A stretch of DNA of 54,571 nt from Legionella longbeachae. GTDB taxonomy: Bacteria; Pseudomonadota; Gammaproteobacteria; Legionellales; Legionellaceae. The notes under the pieces are model-generated. The model did not search any database. It saw only the letters and a list, made by a program, of their open reading frames with translations, and had not been told where the DNA came from. The stretch lies in assembly GCF_004283175.1 (NCBI RefSeq), contig NZ_RXNW01000011.1, forward strand, positions 128,692 through 183,262, written 5' to 3'. Shown piece after piece: positions 1 through 9,841 of the stretch (position 1 is its first letter; the number at the start of each line of letters is the position of its first letter). Made by a program: the position numbers and the translations under genes.

Positions 1-758
1 TCTTCTTGAATCTGATGCAATTGCAGTTCGAGCAATTTATTTTCCTGAGTTTGCTCTTCATTTTTTTTAATTTGTTCCTGGTATTGCTGTTGTATTTGTT
101 CTATTTTTTGCGTGTGATTCGTGTTTTCTTCAAGCCTTTGGATTTCTGCCGTTTGGTGCGCTAATTGATGTTGTAAATCCTGATAAGCTTTATACGCAGC
201 TGATTTGGTTTCAAATCCCATATTATCATGAATAGCAGGAATATGAGCGATACTTTCGAGCTCGTCATAAATAGCCTGAATTGGTCTTGCATGATCTTCT
301 AACAGGAAATGAGTTAATACCGCGCCCACACTTGAAAAACGTTCTTCTTCTGGTACAAATGACAAATGTTCATGAGACAATTTGATGTTAAATTGGGTAT
401 TTAATTGATTAATTAAATCAGCTTCATTGTTTGAAATTGCTTCAGGATTTAATAAAAAACAACGCTCTTGATTTCGATAATAAAACCATAATATTTTGGA
501 ATAAGTTTGCCTGAGCTGGGCCGACGAAGTTTCCAATGCCTGTTGATTAACGGGCTGCTTACCTAAAATATTATTAATGGCTATTTCAGGAGCACAATAA
601 ACAAAAATAAACGCTGCTTCATCTTCTAATAGGATTTCATCCTTATAAACAACTTTTTCCAGTTTGATATTTTCATGATTTGCCAGTAAAGGTTTAAGCA
701 GGTTGTAAATTTCTTTATAGCCTGTTTTTGGGTGTCCCGTTACAATAATTTTTTTCAT
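1..758 (-). CDS. Partial protein, P-loop-like N-terminus and coiled-coil C-terminus
   Basis: The reading frame starts at the ATG at 756-758 on the minus strand and runs open off the left edge, giving at least 252 codons. A ribosome binding site AAGGA lies six bases before the start. The N-terminus MKKIIVTGHPKTGYK looks like a beta strand followed by a phosphate-binding loop of the sulfotransferase/kinase kind, but the usual Ser/Thr after the Lys is missing. The last 60 or so visible residues are rich in Gln, Glu and Lys with heptad spacing and are probably coiled coil. It sits at the edge of a polysaccharide locus, so a role in glycan synthesis or modification is possible, but this is inference only. 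I do not recognise a specific family. The C-terminus lies outside the window. Confidence 0.75.
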   Translation of the reverse strand, partial: MKKIIVTGHPKTGYKEIYNLLKPLLANHENIKLEKVVYKDEILLEDEAAFIFVYCAPEIAINNILGKQPVNQQALETSSAQLRQTYSKILWFYYRNQERCFLLNPEAISNNEADLINQLNTQFNIKLSHEHLSFVPEEERFSSVGAVLTHFLLEDHARPIQAIYDELESIAHIPAIHDNMGFETKSAAYKAYQDLQHQLAHQTAEIQRLEENTNHTQKIEQIQQQYQEQIKKNEEQTQENKLLELQLHQIQE

Positions 759-1095
759 CAGATCCTTCTTTAAAATTTGGGGAGACTCGAAAATGTCTAC
801 TTACTTTAATCATAAAAACATAAACAATCAATAGCATATAAAACGTCTATGTTATGAGTTTCAATGCCATCGACTTAAGCCTCTTAGAGTATCCTTGCGC
901 AAGCATGGGATCTATAGATGATGGTCACCTATCACAACAGCGCAAGGTCTAAAATAGAACAAACCTTGCTGGGAAATTGACTTTGCAGCATACCTTCAAA
1001 AGCTCCTTGTTATTACCGGGGGTGATGATCTTCTATCTCTAACCCTGGCAAGAAAGTGCGGAAATGGCAAAAAGCCAATCCCAAAGTTTATTTAA
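759..1095. other. Intergenic region, no gene seen
   Basis: This 337-base gap separates two minus-strand genes and presumably carries the promoter of the partial gene at 1-758. An 8-base inverted repeat CCTTGCGC/GCGCAAGG is present near 893-945. I see no convincing gene, RNA or repeat here. Confidence 0.5.
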
Positions 1096-3024
1096 CTATT
1101 CGGGTGTAAGTCTGCACTGTGATTTTTGCCAGATCGTTTTTAATCGTTGCTTGTATTGTTCACCACAATAGGAAGTACTAAACTGCGTGGTGTCATATGA
1201 AGGGGAAACTGATTGATGGTGGTGTCGATTGTATACCTTACGCATTAATACTGCCGCGTGCTCCACATTAGGTTCCGCCCAGCGTTGTCCCTCGGAAAAA
1301 AAATATTCCGTAGAAGTAAGTGGCCGTATTTTAAAATCTACTAATTCGGTTTTTTCCTGGGTGCAAAAATCCATATTCCCAGAAAACCCTGTGGTGATCA
1401 CTTCCATATTAAGCAACATCGCTTCAGCAATACTTCGGCCAAAACCTTCAGATCGATGCAGTGAAACAAAACAGTTACAGCACTTGTACAGGGCTAATAC
1501 CTCATGTTTACGTAATGATTGTTCGACAAGGTGGATTCGCGAATCGGATAAAATTTGACGTTTGATTTTTCGCCATTGTGGATCATTTGCACGTGCATGG
1601 TGGACTTTAATGACCAAGCCGACATCAGTCATTTCTAGGGGGAATGCCTCTATAAAGGCAGCTATAAGTGCGGCAGGATTTTTGCGGGTTAATGTCGAGT
1701 TAAAATCAAAGGAAAAGATAAATAGATAAGCATCTTCAGGCAATCGAAAATCCCTTCTGGTGTGCGATGAAATTTTATCAATTTGAACCGGCAAAGGCAT
1801 TGTTCTGACTTGAACGGGAGCGCGATGGTATGCTTTTGAGGTAAATTGGCTGATACCCCAAATTTCTTGGATACCGTTCCAGGCATGATGCCAACTTTCA
1901 GGCCATTCTGGTAATTCCCACGGCCATAAGCCTATATTGTAACGATGATTTAAGATAATTGATCCTTGCTCGCAAATCAAACGGGTATATTCTATGCCTG
2001 TCATACAAAAAATATTAATGGCATATTGAGGCCGTTCGCTAAGCCAGTTATCAATAGTATTATCGCATTGGCTTACATCTTTTCCAGGCTTTATATTAAC
2101 GACACAAAAAGGAATTTGTGCCTCGTGCAATGCATGTGCAAGCATCCTTACATCTTCACCTATCCCCAGTTCTCCATTTGCATATCCAAACAGGTTGACC
2201 CCAAACGGATGTAGGGATGTATTGAGAACAATTGTTTGCCGGTTAAGATTAATGTGCCGTATTACTTGAGAAATTTCTGCCAGGGAGGGGGGAGGAGTTA
2301 TTCGTGCAGGGAGTAATCGCATTATTTTTTTCCAAAAACCCGATAAGACGAAGGCGCTAAATTGAGTCAATAAACTAATTTTAGGTGGCTTTGGTGATAA
2401 CGCATCAAATTGAATTTGGGATGGTAATCCTCTAAGTACATCTTTATTACTCTTATAAACACACTTGATAACATTTTTTTTCCTATATTTTTTTTTCTTG
2501 AGCAAATAACGGAAAAAATTTTGTGATGAACCAAATAAATGCATTAAATAAGCATATTGCCATTGGGGGATTTCGATGAGATAAGTAGTTTGTCTGCCCC
2601 CACGCCAGTACCAGGTTGCGACTCTGTTGCGGATAATTGGGCTGCTTAACATAGGCGCGAGGCTAAAACCATTACGAGCTATACCAATAAGATACATGCC
2701 TACACAAAAAGTCCCTCCCCATTGATCCATCTTGGTACGGGGGAGCTGTATTGGGGCATATAACTCTGCATCCCATTTATCCAGTTCTCGAAGAATGGCA
2801 TACTCGCTGCGCCCAAACAAGACACACCAGGCAAGAAAGCGTAGGTAATCTATAGGCCTATTTTTATGAAGTGGGAATTTTTGCTGCAAATGTGGCCGCA
2901 AAAGCCAAATGATCAGCATACAGCCATATATTCTTGTCGGTAATTCGAAGGGTAGACTAATTGGCTGTTTGTAATTTTGTAAACCTGAAGTCACAAAGTG
3001 GTTTATAGGGTTGTTTAAATCCAT
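1096..3024 (-). CDS. Glycosyltransferase (GT-B, GT4-like) with long N-terminal extension
   Basis: The 642-residue protein ends in a GT4-type catalytic half. Around residues 515-575 it has SLHRSEGFGRSIAEAM, the usual E-x7-E nucleotide-sugar-binding motif, followed by EVITTGFSGNMDF. The Rossmann-like start of the GT-B fold is near residues 270-300 (GYANGELGIGEDVRML). The first 260 residues are an extension with the short NPINHFVTSGLQ signature, which resembles linker motifs seen in multidomain polysaccharide glycosyltransferases. GGAG lies nine bases before the ATG. The gene is on the strand opposite the export operon but next to ugd, so transfer of a sugar to a capsule or surface glycan is likely. 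Donor and acceptor cannot be read from sequence. It could be bifunctional if the extension is catalytic. Confidence 0.85.
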   Translation of the reverse strand: MDLNNPINHFVTSGLQNYKQPISLPFELPTRIYGCMLIIWLLRPHLQQKFPLHKNRPIDYLRFLAWCVLFGRSEYAILRELDKWDAELYAPIQLPRTKMDQWGGTFCVGMYLIGIARNGFSLAPMLSSPIIRNRVATWYWRGGRQTTYLIEIPQWQYAYLMHLFGSSQNFFRYLLKKKKYRKKNVIKCVYKSNKDVLRGLPSQIQFDALSPKPPKISLLTQFSAFVLSGFWKKIMRLLPARITPPPSLAEISQVIRHINLNRQTIVLNTSLHPFGVNLFGYANGELGIGEDVRMLAHALHEAQIPFCVVNIKPGKDVSQCDNTIDNWLSERPQYAINIFCMTGIEYTRLICEQGSIILNHRYNIGLWPWELPEWPESWHHAWNGIQEIWGISQFTSKAYHRAPVQVRTMPLPVQIDKISSHTRRDFRLPEDAYLFIFSFDFNSTLTRKNPAALIAAFIEAFPLEMTDVGLVIKVHHARANDPQWRKIKRQILSDSRIHLVEQSLRKHEVLALYKCCNCFVSLHRSEGFGRSIAEAMLLNMEVITTGFSGNMDFCTQEKTELVDFKIRPLTSTEYFFSEGQRWAEPNVEHAAVLMRKVYNRHHHQSVSPSYDTTQFSTSYCGEQYKQRLKTIWQKSQCRLTPE

Positions 3025-3079
3025 TTAAAACGCTCCAATGCATGTGCTACGCAAAAATTTGTGTTTCGAGAAAAAATCG

Positions 3080-4246
3080 TTAATCACTGTCAAAAAGGTC
3101 ACGCGTGAACACTTTATCGTGAACATCAGCGAGATCTTTTGTTTTTCGATTTGTAATAATTAGCTCTGCTTCGTTTTTGAAAGCGGATAAATCAGTTACA
3201 ACCTTTGCTTGACAAAATTCATCTGCATCAAGTAAGGGCTCATAGATGATTACTTTGATATTTTGCTGGTTGATTTGCTCGAGGATGTCAAGAATACTCG
3301 AAGAGCGGTAATTGTCAGAATTACTTTTCATAATTAATCGATAGAGGCCGACTACAGCAGGTTTTTTCTGAAGGATTAATTTGGCAATAAAATTCTTGCG
3401 AGTGGCATTTGAAGCTATTATAGCCTCGATAAGATTTTGCGGAACATTTTCATAATCGGTGAGTAATTGTTTTGTATCTTTTGGTAAACAATAACCGCCA
3501 TAACCAAAAGACGGATTCTTATACTGATCTCCGATTCGTGGGTCAAGTACTATCCCTTCTATAATGTCACGACTATTTAGACCAAAGGATAACGCATAAT
3601 TATCCAGTTCATTGAAGAAAGCAACACGCATGGCCAGATAAGTATTAGAAAACAGCTTGATGGCCTCTGCCTCGTCCGAATCAACCAAAAGCACAGGAAT
3701 CTCTTTTTTAAGTGCCCCTTCCCGTAATAAATTAGCAAAAAACTGGGCGCGCTCTGAACGTTCGCCTACTATAATCCTTGATGGGTAAAGATTATCGTGT
3801 AATGCATGGCCCTCGCGTAAAAACTCCGGAGAGAATATCAAGTTGTTACAATTGAGTTCTTCACGTGCTTTTCTGGTAAAACCAATCGGTACTGTCGATT
3901 TAATGATTATAATTGCTCTTGAATTTATCTCCATAATCTCTTTAATAACGGCAATGATTGATTGAGTATTAAAACAATGGGTCGCTGGATCATAATCAGT
4001 TGGGATAGAAATCAGGATATACTCTGCATCCAAATAAGCATCTTCTTTGTCAAGTGTACAACGAAAATTCAGGTTTTTATTTTTTAAATAATCTACAATC
4101 CCAGGATCCATGATAGGAGACGCTAATTGATTAAGCATTTCCACCCGTTCAGAAACAATATCAAGGGCAACTACTTCATTATTTTGAGCAAGTAGAAGAG
4201 CATTTGATAACCCCGTATAGCCGGTTCCTACAACAGCAATTTTCAT
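3080..4246 (-). CDS. ugd: UDP-glucose 6-dehydrogenase
   Basis: It oxidises UDP-glucose to UDP-glucuronate with two NAD+, supplying an acidic sugar for capsule or LPS. The protein of 388 residues matches the short enterobacterial Ugd class nearly end to end. It has the Rossmann motif [15 protein letters not shown] at residues 7-21, [19 protein letters not shown] in the middle, and the active-site segment [14 protein letters not shown] with the catalytic Cys near residue 253. It ends in FTRDLFDSD. An upstream in-frame ATG at 4291 exists, but the ATG at 4246 directly follows a strong GGGAGAG ribosome binding site and begins exactly where family members begin, so I chose it. It lies 55 bases upstream of the large glycosyltransferase on the same strand and may be cotranscribed with it. 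Confidence 0.96.
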   Translation of the reverse strand: MKIAVVGTGYTGLSNALLLAQNNEVVALDIVSERVEMLNQLASPIMDPGIVDYLKNKNLNFRCTLDKEDAYLDAEYILISIPTDYDPATHCFNTQSIIAVIKEIMEINSRAIIIIKSTVPIGFTRKAREELNCNNLIFSPEFLREGHALHDNLYPSRIIVGERSERAQFFANLLREGALKKEIPVLLVDSDEAEAIKLFSNTYLAMRVAFFNELDNYALSFGLNSRDIIEGIVLDPRIGDQYKNPSFGYGGYCLPKDTKQLLTDYENVPQNLIEAIIASNATRKNFIAKLILQKKPAVVGLYRLIMKSNSDNYRSSSILDILEQINQQNIKVIIYEPLLDADEFCQAKVVTDLSAFKNEAELIITNRKTKDLADVHDKVFTRDLFDSD

Positions 4247-4637
4247 ACTCTCTCCCTTTACGGCGGTATATTGTAGTGTTTTTTTACACAATCAATGATA
4301 TATCCATTTTTATCTATAATATTGGCAAATCTGCTACAGCTAGTAAATAACCTGAATCAATCAGGATAAATAATAATGTTTTAATATGCCAGATTCCTTT
4401 CGAAACTTACTGCAACGCAGCAAGAAAGCGCAGGCACGGAGGTAAAATCGGAGTGTACACTTTATTCTATGAGAATTCGAGCTTCAATGACAGTACTTGA
4501 CTTGCCAGGTTGCTTCAATTACCCTTTGGATTGTTTAAAGAGGCTAGGTTATTGTTCTTCAATAATATGTTTTTGGATAATTGATAAATCCTCTTGCCTG
4601 TAATCTGTGGAAATTTTGACATTAAGGATTGGTGTCG
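4247..4637. promoter_or_regulatory. Divergent intergenic region between ugd and the capsule export operon
   Basis: This 391-base gap separates ugd (leftward) from the first gene of the rightward operon, so it should hold promoters for both. I see AT-rich stretches but no single -35/-10 pair that stands out, and no clear operator. No gene of convincing length is present. Confidence 0.45.
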
Positions 4638-5930
4638 ATGAGTAAACGAACTGTATTTTTCTTGAGTTTTTTTCCACGTAAGACAGAAACTTTTATTCAC
4701 AATGAGCTCATTGGTCTTCTTGAAAAAAATGTTGACTTTAAAGTTATCTCCCTTCTGCGTGCTTCATCTAACTGGGTTCAGAGCGCCTCTTTAAAAGAAA
4801 TTGTTACTCGTCATTTTTGCTCACTTGGTTATTTAATATGGTTAAAGGGGTTATTTGTCGGGCTCAAAAAGCCACGCATGTTTTTTAGCAATGTGATTTG
4901 GATTACTCGCTTAAATCACAAAAATATAATTTATCGTTTAAGAGCTTTTTCCGCATTATTGGTTGCTTATGGGGTACAAAAGTTTGTAGTTCAGGAAAAA
5001 ATGGAATACATTCATGCCCATTTTGCATCTTATCCTACAGAAATAGCCATGTGTTTGTCACGGATTACGGGTATTCCGTATGGAGCTACTTGGCATGCAT
5101 TTGATATTTGGCGTGATGGAAATATTCTTGTAGAAAAAATTGCCCATGCGGAACAAATAGTGACGTGTACGCAATATAATCTAAAATATTTACAATCAAT
5201 TATCCAGCCAACTGGGATTAACAAAAATAAATTAAAATGTATTTATCATGGTGTTGATTTCAGGGATCTTCCTAAATCGGCCAAGATAGCATCGAATTTT
5301 CCATTATTAGCAGTAGGGAGACTAATACCCAAGAAAGGTTTTTGTTATTTGCTTGATGCCCTCGGGTTACTTAAACAAAAGGGCATTATAGTGAAACTTA
5401 ATCTGGTTGGTTTCCAGCGTCCATTTTTAGATCGGATAACCTCAGGCGAAGGTTCAGAGCTTAAACGACTTAAGCACAAAATAAAAGAACATGGATTGCA
5501 GAATCAAGTGCAATTATTAAATTATTTACCACATCCGGAAGTTTTAGGCATAATGGGAAAGTCGTATGCCCTAATCATGCCATCCATTCTTGATAAAAAA
5601 AATAATATGGATGGCATTCCAAATGTTGTACTTGAAGCCATGGCAATGCAACGCCCTGTTATAGCCAGTAGGCTATCAGGAATTCCTGAAGTGGTGCGAG
5701 ATTTTAAAACCGGTTTATTAGTCGATCCCGGAAATAGTGAACAATTGGCCAGGGCGATTGAAACCTTACTTCAAGATTTGGAATTGGCAAAAGAATTAGG
5801 CCAGGAAGGTTATAAATTTGTTATGCAACATTTTAATTTGCAGAAAACGGTTATGCACTGTTTGCACTGTTTTAGCTGTTCAGAGTCACTCCAACAGGAA
5901 GATGCTTATGACGAAGTCAGTGTTGTTTAA
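4638..5930 (+). CDS. Glycosyltransferase family 4, capsule/surface polysaccharide
   Basis: The 430-residue cytoplasmic GT-B enzyme transfers a sugar from a nucleotide donor to a growing glycan. The N-terminal half has FLSFFPRKTETFIHNELIGL, the pattern of colanic-acid-type transferases, and HAHFASYPTEIA. The C-terminal half has AVGRLIPKKGFCYLLDAL and the donor-binding region GIPNVVLEAMAMQRPVIAS, followed by SGIPEVV. TTG and GTG codons lie in frame a few bases upstream, but the ATG at 4638 is nine bases after AAGGA and gives the usual N-terminus. It is the first gene of the export operon, and its 3' end overlaps the next gene by 23 bases. The linkage made is unknown. Confidence 0.92.
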   Translation: MSKRTVFFLSFFPRKTETFIHNELIGLLEKNVDFKVISLLRASSNWVQSASLKEIVTRHFCSLGYLIWLKGLFVGLKKPRMFFSNVIWITRLNHKNIIYRLRAFSALLVAYGVQKFVVQEKMEYIHAHFASYPTEIAMCLSRITGIPYGATWHAFDIWRDGNILVEKIAHAEQIVTCTQYNLKYLQSIIQPTGINKNKLKCIYHGVDFRDLPKSAKIASNFPLLAVGRLIPKKGFCYLLDALGLLKQKGIIVKLNLVGFQRPFLDRITSGEGSELKRLKHKIKEHGLQNQVQLLNYLPHPEVLGIMGKSYALIMPSILDKKNNMDGIPNVVLEAMAMQRPVIASRLSGIPEVVRDFKTGLLVDPGNSEQLARAIETLLQDLELAKELGQEGYKFVMQHFNLQKTVMHCLHCFSCSESLQQEDAYDEVSVV

Positions 5931-7167
5931 CTTGCAATTCATACAGTCTAAAAAGTGGGCCGTGTATCACGGTGGCAGTGAAAATGATTTTACCGTTTTG
6001 TTGTCTGTTTTAAAGTATATTGGAAATGATCCGGACTGGCATGTTTATGGTTATTATTTACCGGATAAGTCTTTTGTGCATGATATTCAATCCCTGCTGG
6101 CGACGTATAGTAATTTTACATTAATCACTGGAAAAGAGTTGCAGGACTTGAGTGTCAACACAGTATTTCAAGGTATTTACTCTAGCGATTTAATGGGATT
6201 GGAGTGGCTGCAAAAGTACAATTTAAAAAGTGTTCTTAGCCTTATAGTAATTCATGGGATTCGTCGATATGAGCTCCAGGTTTATCTTCATGACTTATTA
6301 TTACCTAATCGCCCCAGGGACAAAGTCTTCATTATCAAAAATTATTTTGTACGCTGGTGGATGAAAAAGAATATCGAAAAACAACACCAAAAATTAATAT
6401 CTCAGCGGCCTGAACACGTACATCTCGTTGCCACTTCTCAAGATACAAAAAACAAAATTCTGGTAATGTGTCCCCAGTTAAAAAATAATGATATTCATAC
6501 CTTATATACATCTCAAAAAACCCCATGTCCTTCCTCTATTCCATTTCAGATAGAAGAGGAACAGCGTATTTTAAAAAAATTTAATCTTGTGCCTTATAAA
6601 TATTTTTTGCTCGTCTCTTTAGGAAGATTGGAAAAAAACATCTATTTTGCTCTTAATCATCTTCATCAGACATGCATGAAGCATAATATTCCGTTTGAAA
6701 CGATTGCTTGCGGAGAGACCAAGAGAAATTTTTTAGTTGATCGTTTAAAGAAAAAAGCGCATATAATAGTGACGGGTTATGTTCCTGAAAAGGAGTTACG
6801 GGTACTTTATAAATATGCCTATTTATTTATTTATCCTACTCGCTCTGAAGGATTTGGTATGCCAATTCTTGAGGCTATGGAACATGGTACGCCAGTTTTA
6901 TGTACTGCTTTGTCGCCGCTGATTGAGGTTGGAGGCGAGGCTGCAGAATATTTTGGGCTAGGTAACTCACTGGAGTTTTGTTCGAAGATTATTAAATTTT
7001 ATCGCGACCCTGGCTTTTATGAGGAGAAACGTAAGCTTGCCATCGCTCGTTATCAGCAATTATCTAAAATACAACTAACTCATCTGGAAGAGAAAACAAG
7101 TCTTATACTGGACAACAGCTATAACCAGGAAAGAGAAAGAATATTGGAAAGAACAATGATATGTTAA
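5908..7167 (+). CDS. Glycosyltransferase family 4, second in operon
   Basis: This 419-residue protein has the C-terminal donor site of GT4 enzymes: YPTRSEGFGMPILEAMEHG followed by TPVLCTALSPLIEVGGEAAEYF. The N-terminal half begins with WAVYHGGSENDFTVLLSVLKYI and is less conserved. The ATG at 5908 follows AGGA by eight bases; the ATG at 5902 is too close to that site, and the longer open frame from 5818 lies inside the previous gene. The gene overlaps its upstream neighbour by 23 bases and the exporter gene downstream by 7 bases, so translation is likely coupled. It probably adds one residue of the repeat unit. Substrate is unknown. Confidence 0.9.
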   Translation: MTKSVLFNLQFIQSKKWAVYHGGSENDFTVLLSVLKYIGNDPDWHVYGYYLPDKSFVHDIQSLLATYSNFTLITGKELQDLSVNTVFQGIYSSDLMGLEWLQKYNLKSVLSLIVIHGIRRYELQVYLHDLLLPNRPRDKVFIIKNYFVRWWMKKNIEKQHQKLISQRPEHVHLVATSQDTKNKILVMCPQLKNNDIHTLYTSQKTPCPSSIPFQIEEEQRILKKFNLVPYKYFLLVSLGRLEKNIYFALNHLHQTCMKHNIPFETIACGETKRNFLVDRLKKKAHIIVTGYVPEKELRVLYKYAYLFIYPTRSEGFGMPILEAMEHGTPVLCTALSPLIEVGGEAAEYFGLGNSLEFCSKIIKFYRDPGFYEEKRKLAIARYQQLSKIQLTHLEEKTSLILDNSYNQERERILERTMIC

Positions 7168-8372
7168 GCAAGGAATCGAGGAAAGCTTTAACGGCAAAAG
7201 CAAGGAATCTTGCTTTAAATACGGTGCAATTATCACGAGCGAAAAAATTTTGGCCATGGATTGAGCGAAGAGTCCATCATGTAAGAAAGGTTAATCCAAT
7301 TCTACTATGGACTGTGGTAGTCCCGACCATCATCGCTATTGGCTATTACATATTTTGGGCTTCTGATGTTTATATCTCTGAAGCGAAATTTACGGTTCAT
7401 AGCTCGAAACAACGCGCTACACCTACCGATTTAGGCTCGTTTCTCATGAATTCAGTGACCTCGAGTTCAGGTGAGGATAGTTTTGCGGTACGTGATTTTA
7501 TTCTATCACGCGATGCTTTAAGGATCCTTAATAACCGTTATGCTCTTGATAAGCTTTTTAAATCAAGGCAAATCGATTTTTTCAGTCGTTTTGATTCTCT
7601 GGGGTTAGATCATAGTTTTGAAGCTTTATATGATTATTATCTGAAGCATGTTGAGATTGATGTGGACAGTGTCTCGGGAATTTCCTTATTAAAAACTCGT
7701 GCCTTTACTCCTCAAGATACCTATAAGATCAATAAGATGTTGCTTGAAATGAGCGAGGAGTTCATCAATCAACTCAATTTCAGATCCAGAGAGGATTTGA
7801 TTCGGTTTGCACGAAATGAACTTATGGATGCAGAAAATAAAGCAAAAATGGCGAAATTGTCCTTATCATCTTTTCAACAAAGAAATGGCGTATTTGATAT
7901 ACAAAGCCAGTCCCAGATGCAATTAGAAGGAATTTCCAGGTTGCAACAAGAGCTTGTTCAAAATGAAAATCAATTATATCACGTAAAGAGTTTAACTCCG
8001 AATAACCCTCAAATAGCTTCTTTGGGAAAACGCTCAGAAACGTTAAGAAACGCCATTACCCAAGAAATGGCTAAAATTGCAAGTGAGGATAGCAACTCTT
8101 TTACCAGCCAAGCTAAAGAATATCAGCGTTTGATTCTTGATAGAGATTTTGCCGACAAGCAGCTAATCAGTGCCCTTGCTACTTTTGATCATGCCAAGAA
8201 TGAAGCGTTACGCAAACAGCTTTATCTAGAGCATATCGCACAACCCAATATACCTGATACACCCCTTGAGCCGCATCGATTTAAGATTATCCTTGCTGTT
8301 TTTATCTTAGGACTTATGGCTTGGGGCATTTTAACTTTATTGATTGCTAATCTCCGAGAGCATCTTGATTAG
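7161..8372 (+). CDS. kpsE: Capsule export inner-membrane protein (KpsE/CtrB/BexC type)
   Basis: The 403-residue polysaccharide co-polymerase/adaptor spans the periplasm and links the ABC transporter to the outer-membrane channel. It has the family architecture: one transmembrane segment near residues 46-68 (ILLWTVVVPTIIAIGYYIFW), a long periplasmic region with coiled coil around residues 215-340, and a second transmembrane helix close to the C-terminus (ILAVFILGLMAWGILTLLI). The segment YISEAKFTVHS after the first helix is typical. It is encoded directly upstream of the permease with a 13-base gap. Whether CtrB or KpsE is the closer relative cannot be settled by eye. Confidence 0.93.
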   Translation: MLSKESRKALTAKARNLALNTVQLSRAKKFWPWIERRVHHVRKVNPILLWTVVVPTIIAIGYYIFWASDVYISEAKFTVHSSKQRATPTDLGSFLMNSVTSSSGEDSFAVRDFILSRDALRILNNRYALDKLFKSRQIDFFSRFDSLGLDHSFEALYDYYLKHVEIDVDSVSGISLLKTRAFTPQDTYKINKMLLEMSEEFINQLNFRSREDLIRFARNELMDAENKAKMAKLSLSSFQQRNGVFDIQSQSQMQLEGISRLQQELVQNENQLYHVKSLTPNNPQIASLGKRSETLRNAITQEMAKIASEDSNSFTSQAKEYQRLILDRDFADKQLISALATFDHAKNEALRKQLYLEHIAQPNIPDTPLEPHRFKIILAVFILGLMAWGILTLLIANLREHLD

Positions 8373-8385
8373 AGAGTAACATCTT

Positions 8386-9165
8386 ATGCAAAATGTGCAT
8401 TTCCTAACAATACAAAAAAGAGTGATTAGTGCTTTGTTATTGCGTGAAATTATCATTCGTTACGGACGTAATAATATTGGTTTTTTATGGTTTGCTCTTG
8501 AGCCTATGATGTTTACCCTGGCGGTTACCAGTCTTTGGTCTTTAATGAAGGGAATGCACGCGTCAAATTTGCCAATAACCGCTTTTGCGCTAACAGGCTA
8601 TGCATCAGTATTATTATGGCGCAATACATCAAGCAGATGCTCCATGGCCATTAAAGCCAATGGAGGATTACTGTACCACTGTTATGTGCAAATTATCCAT
8701 ATATTTTTAGGGCGGATATTAATAGAGATCGCGGGGGCTACCATTTCTTTTGTTGCCCTCTCTATTTTATTTATCAGTATAGGCTGGATGGCACCTCCGG
8801 CAGACATTTTGTTAGTAATATTAGGCTGGTTTTTTTTAGCGTGGTTTGGTACAGGGCTTGCTCTTGTAATTGGCTCAATTAGTGAGCGAAATGAGGCCAT
8901 TGAACGTGTATGGCATACTATTTCCTATGTGCTTTTTCCCTTGTCTGGAGCTGCTTTTATGGTGGACTGGCTCCCACCAGCAGCCCAAAAATTGATTCTC
9001 TATTTGCCTATGGTCAATGGTTTGGAACTGCTTCGCCAAGGAGCATTTGGTACCCATGTGCACACTCATTACTCCATTTCTTATCTAATTTTTTCGTGCT
9101 CTTTTATCCTGTTAATTGGTTTGGCTATGACAAATGAAGCCAGTCATCATGTAGGTACAGAATGA
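8386..9165 (+). CDS. kpsM: ABC-2 type capsule exporter permease (KpsM/CtrC type)
   Basis: The 259-residue integral membrane protein forms the channel half of an ABC exporter that moves lipid-linked capsule polysaccharide across the inner membrane. It has about six hydrophobic segments and the family signature near the N-terminus, [25 protein letters not shown] late segment, [17 protein letters not shown], also matches CtrC/BexB relatives. The stop codon overlaps the ATG of the ATPase gene as ATGA, the usual coupling for transporter subunits. Confidence 0.94.
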   Translation: MQNVHFLTIQKRVISALLLREIIIRYGRNNIGFLWFALEPMMFTLAVTSLWSLMKGMHASNLPITAFALTGYASVLLWRNTSSRCSMAIKANGGLLYHCYVQIIHIFLGRILIEIAGATISFVALSILFISIGWMAPPADILLVILGWFFLAWFGTGLALVIGSISERNEAIERVWHTISYVLFPLSGAAFMVDWLPPAAQKLILYLPMVNGLELLRQGAFGTHVHTHYSISYLIFSCSFILLIGLAMTNEASHHVGTE

Positions 9166-9812
9166 TACACGTTGAGAATTTAACTAAAATCTATTCCTTA
9201 CGTCATGGTCCTCGCACTGTGATTGACAATATTAGTTTCACGATTCAACCGGGGAAAAAACTTGGAATTCTTGGCCGTAATGGAGCAGGAAAATCAACAT
9301 TAATTCGTTTAATAAGTGGCGCTGAGCGCCCAACCAAAGGGAAAATTAAACGAGAAATGAGTGTTTCCTGGCCATTAGCCTTTGGGGGGGCTTTTCAAGG
9401 TAACCAAAGCGGGCTTGATTGTCTAAAGTTTGTTTGCAGGGTTTATGGACTCAACGCAAAAGAGAAAATTCCTTTTGTCGAAGACTTCACTGAACTCGGG
9501 AAATATTTACGGGAACCTATCAAATCTTATTCCTCTGGGATGCGTGCCCGGTTGGCTTTTGCTGTGTCTATGGCTGTAGAGTTTGATTGTTTTCTTATTG
9601 ATGAAGTAGTGGCTGTAGGCGATAGCCGTTTTCATGATAAATGCCGATTTGAGTTGTTTGAAAAACGTAAAGATCGTAGCTTAATAATCGTATCACATGA
9701 CTCACGATACATTAAGGACCATTGCGATTCAGCAGCAGTACTGCTTAATGGTAAACTATATGCATTTGAAAATATTGGGGAAGCTTACGAATTTTACAAC
9801 AAGCAAACTTAA
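9162..9812 (+). CDS. kpsT: Capsule exporter ATP-binding subunit (KpsT/CtrD type)
   Basis: The 216-residue ATPase powers polysaccharide export with the permease encoded just before it. It has Walker [10 protein letters not shown] near residues 38-46, signature [13 protein letters not shown], Walker [15 protein letters not shown] and the H-loop IIVSHD. The length and the DEVVAVGD box match the KpsT/CtrD/TagH group that exports polysaccharides, and there is no added C-terminal carbohydrate-binding domain. That absence suggests chain-length control lies elsewhere. It overlaps kpsM by four bases. Confidence 0.95.
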   Translation: MIHVENLTKIYSLRHGPRTVIDNISFTIQPGKKLGILGRNGAGKSTLIRLISGAERPTKGKIKREMSVSWPLAFGGAFQGNQSGLDCLKFVCRVYGLNAKEKIPFVEDFTELGKYLREPIKSYSSGMRARLAFAVSMAVEFDCFLIDEVVAVGDSRFHDKCRFELFEKRKDRSLIIVSHDSRYIKDHCDSAAVLLNGKLYAFENIGEAYEFYNKQT

Positions 9813-9841
9813 ATAAGTTTTTACAGGAGTTAATTTTTAAA

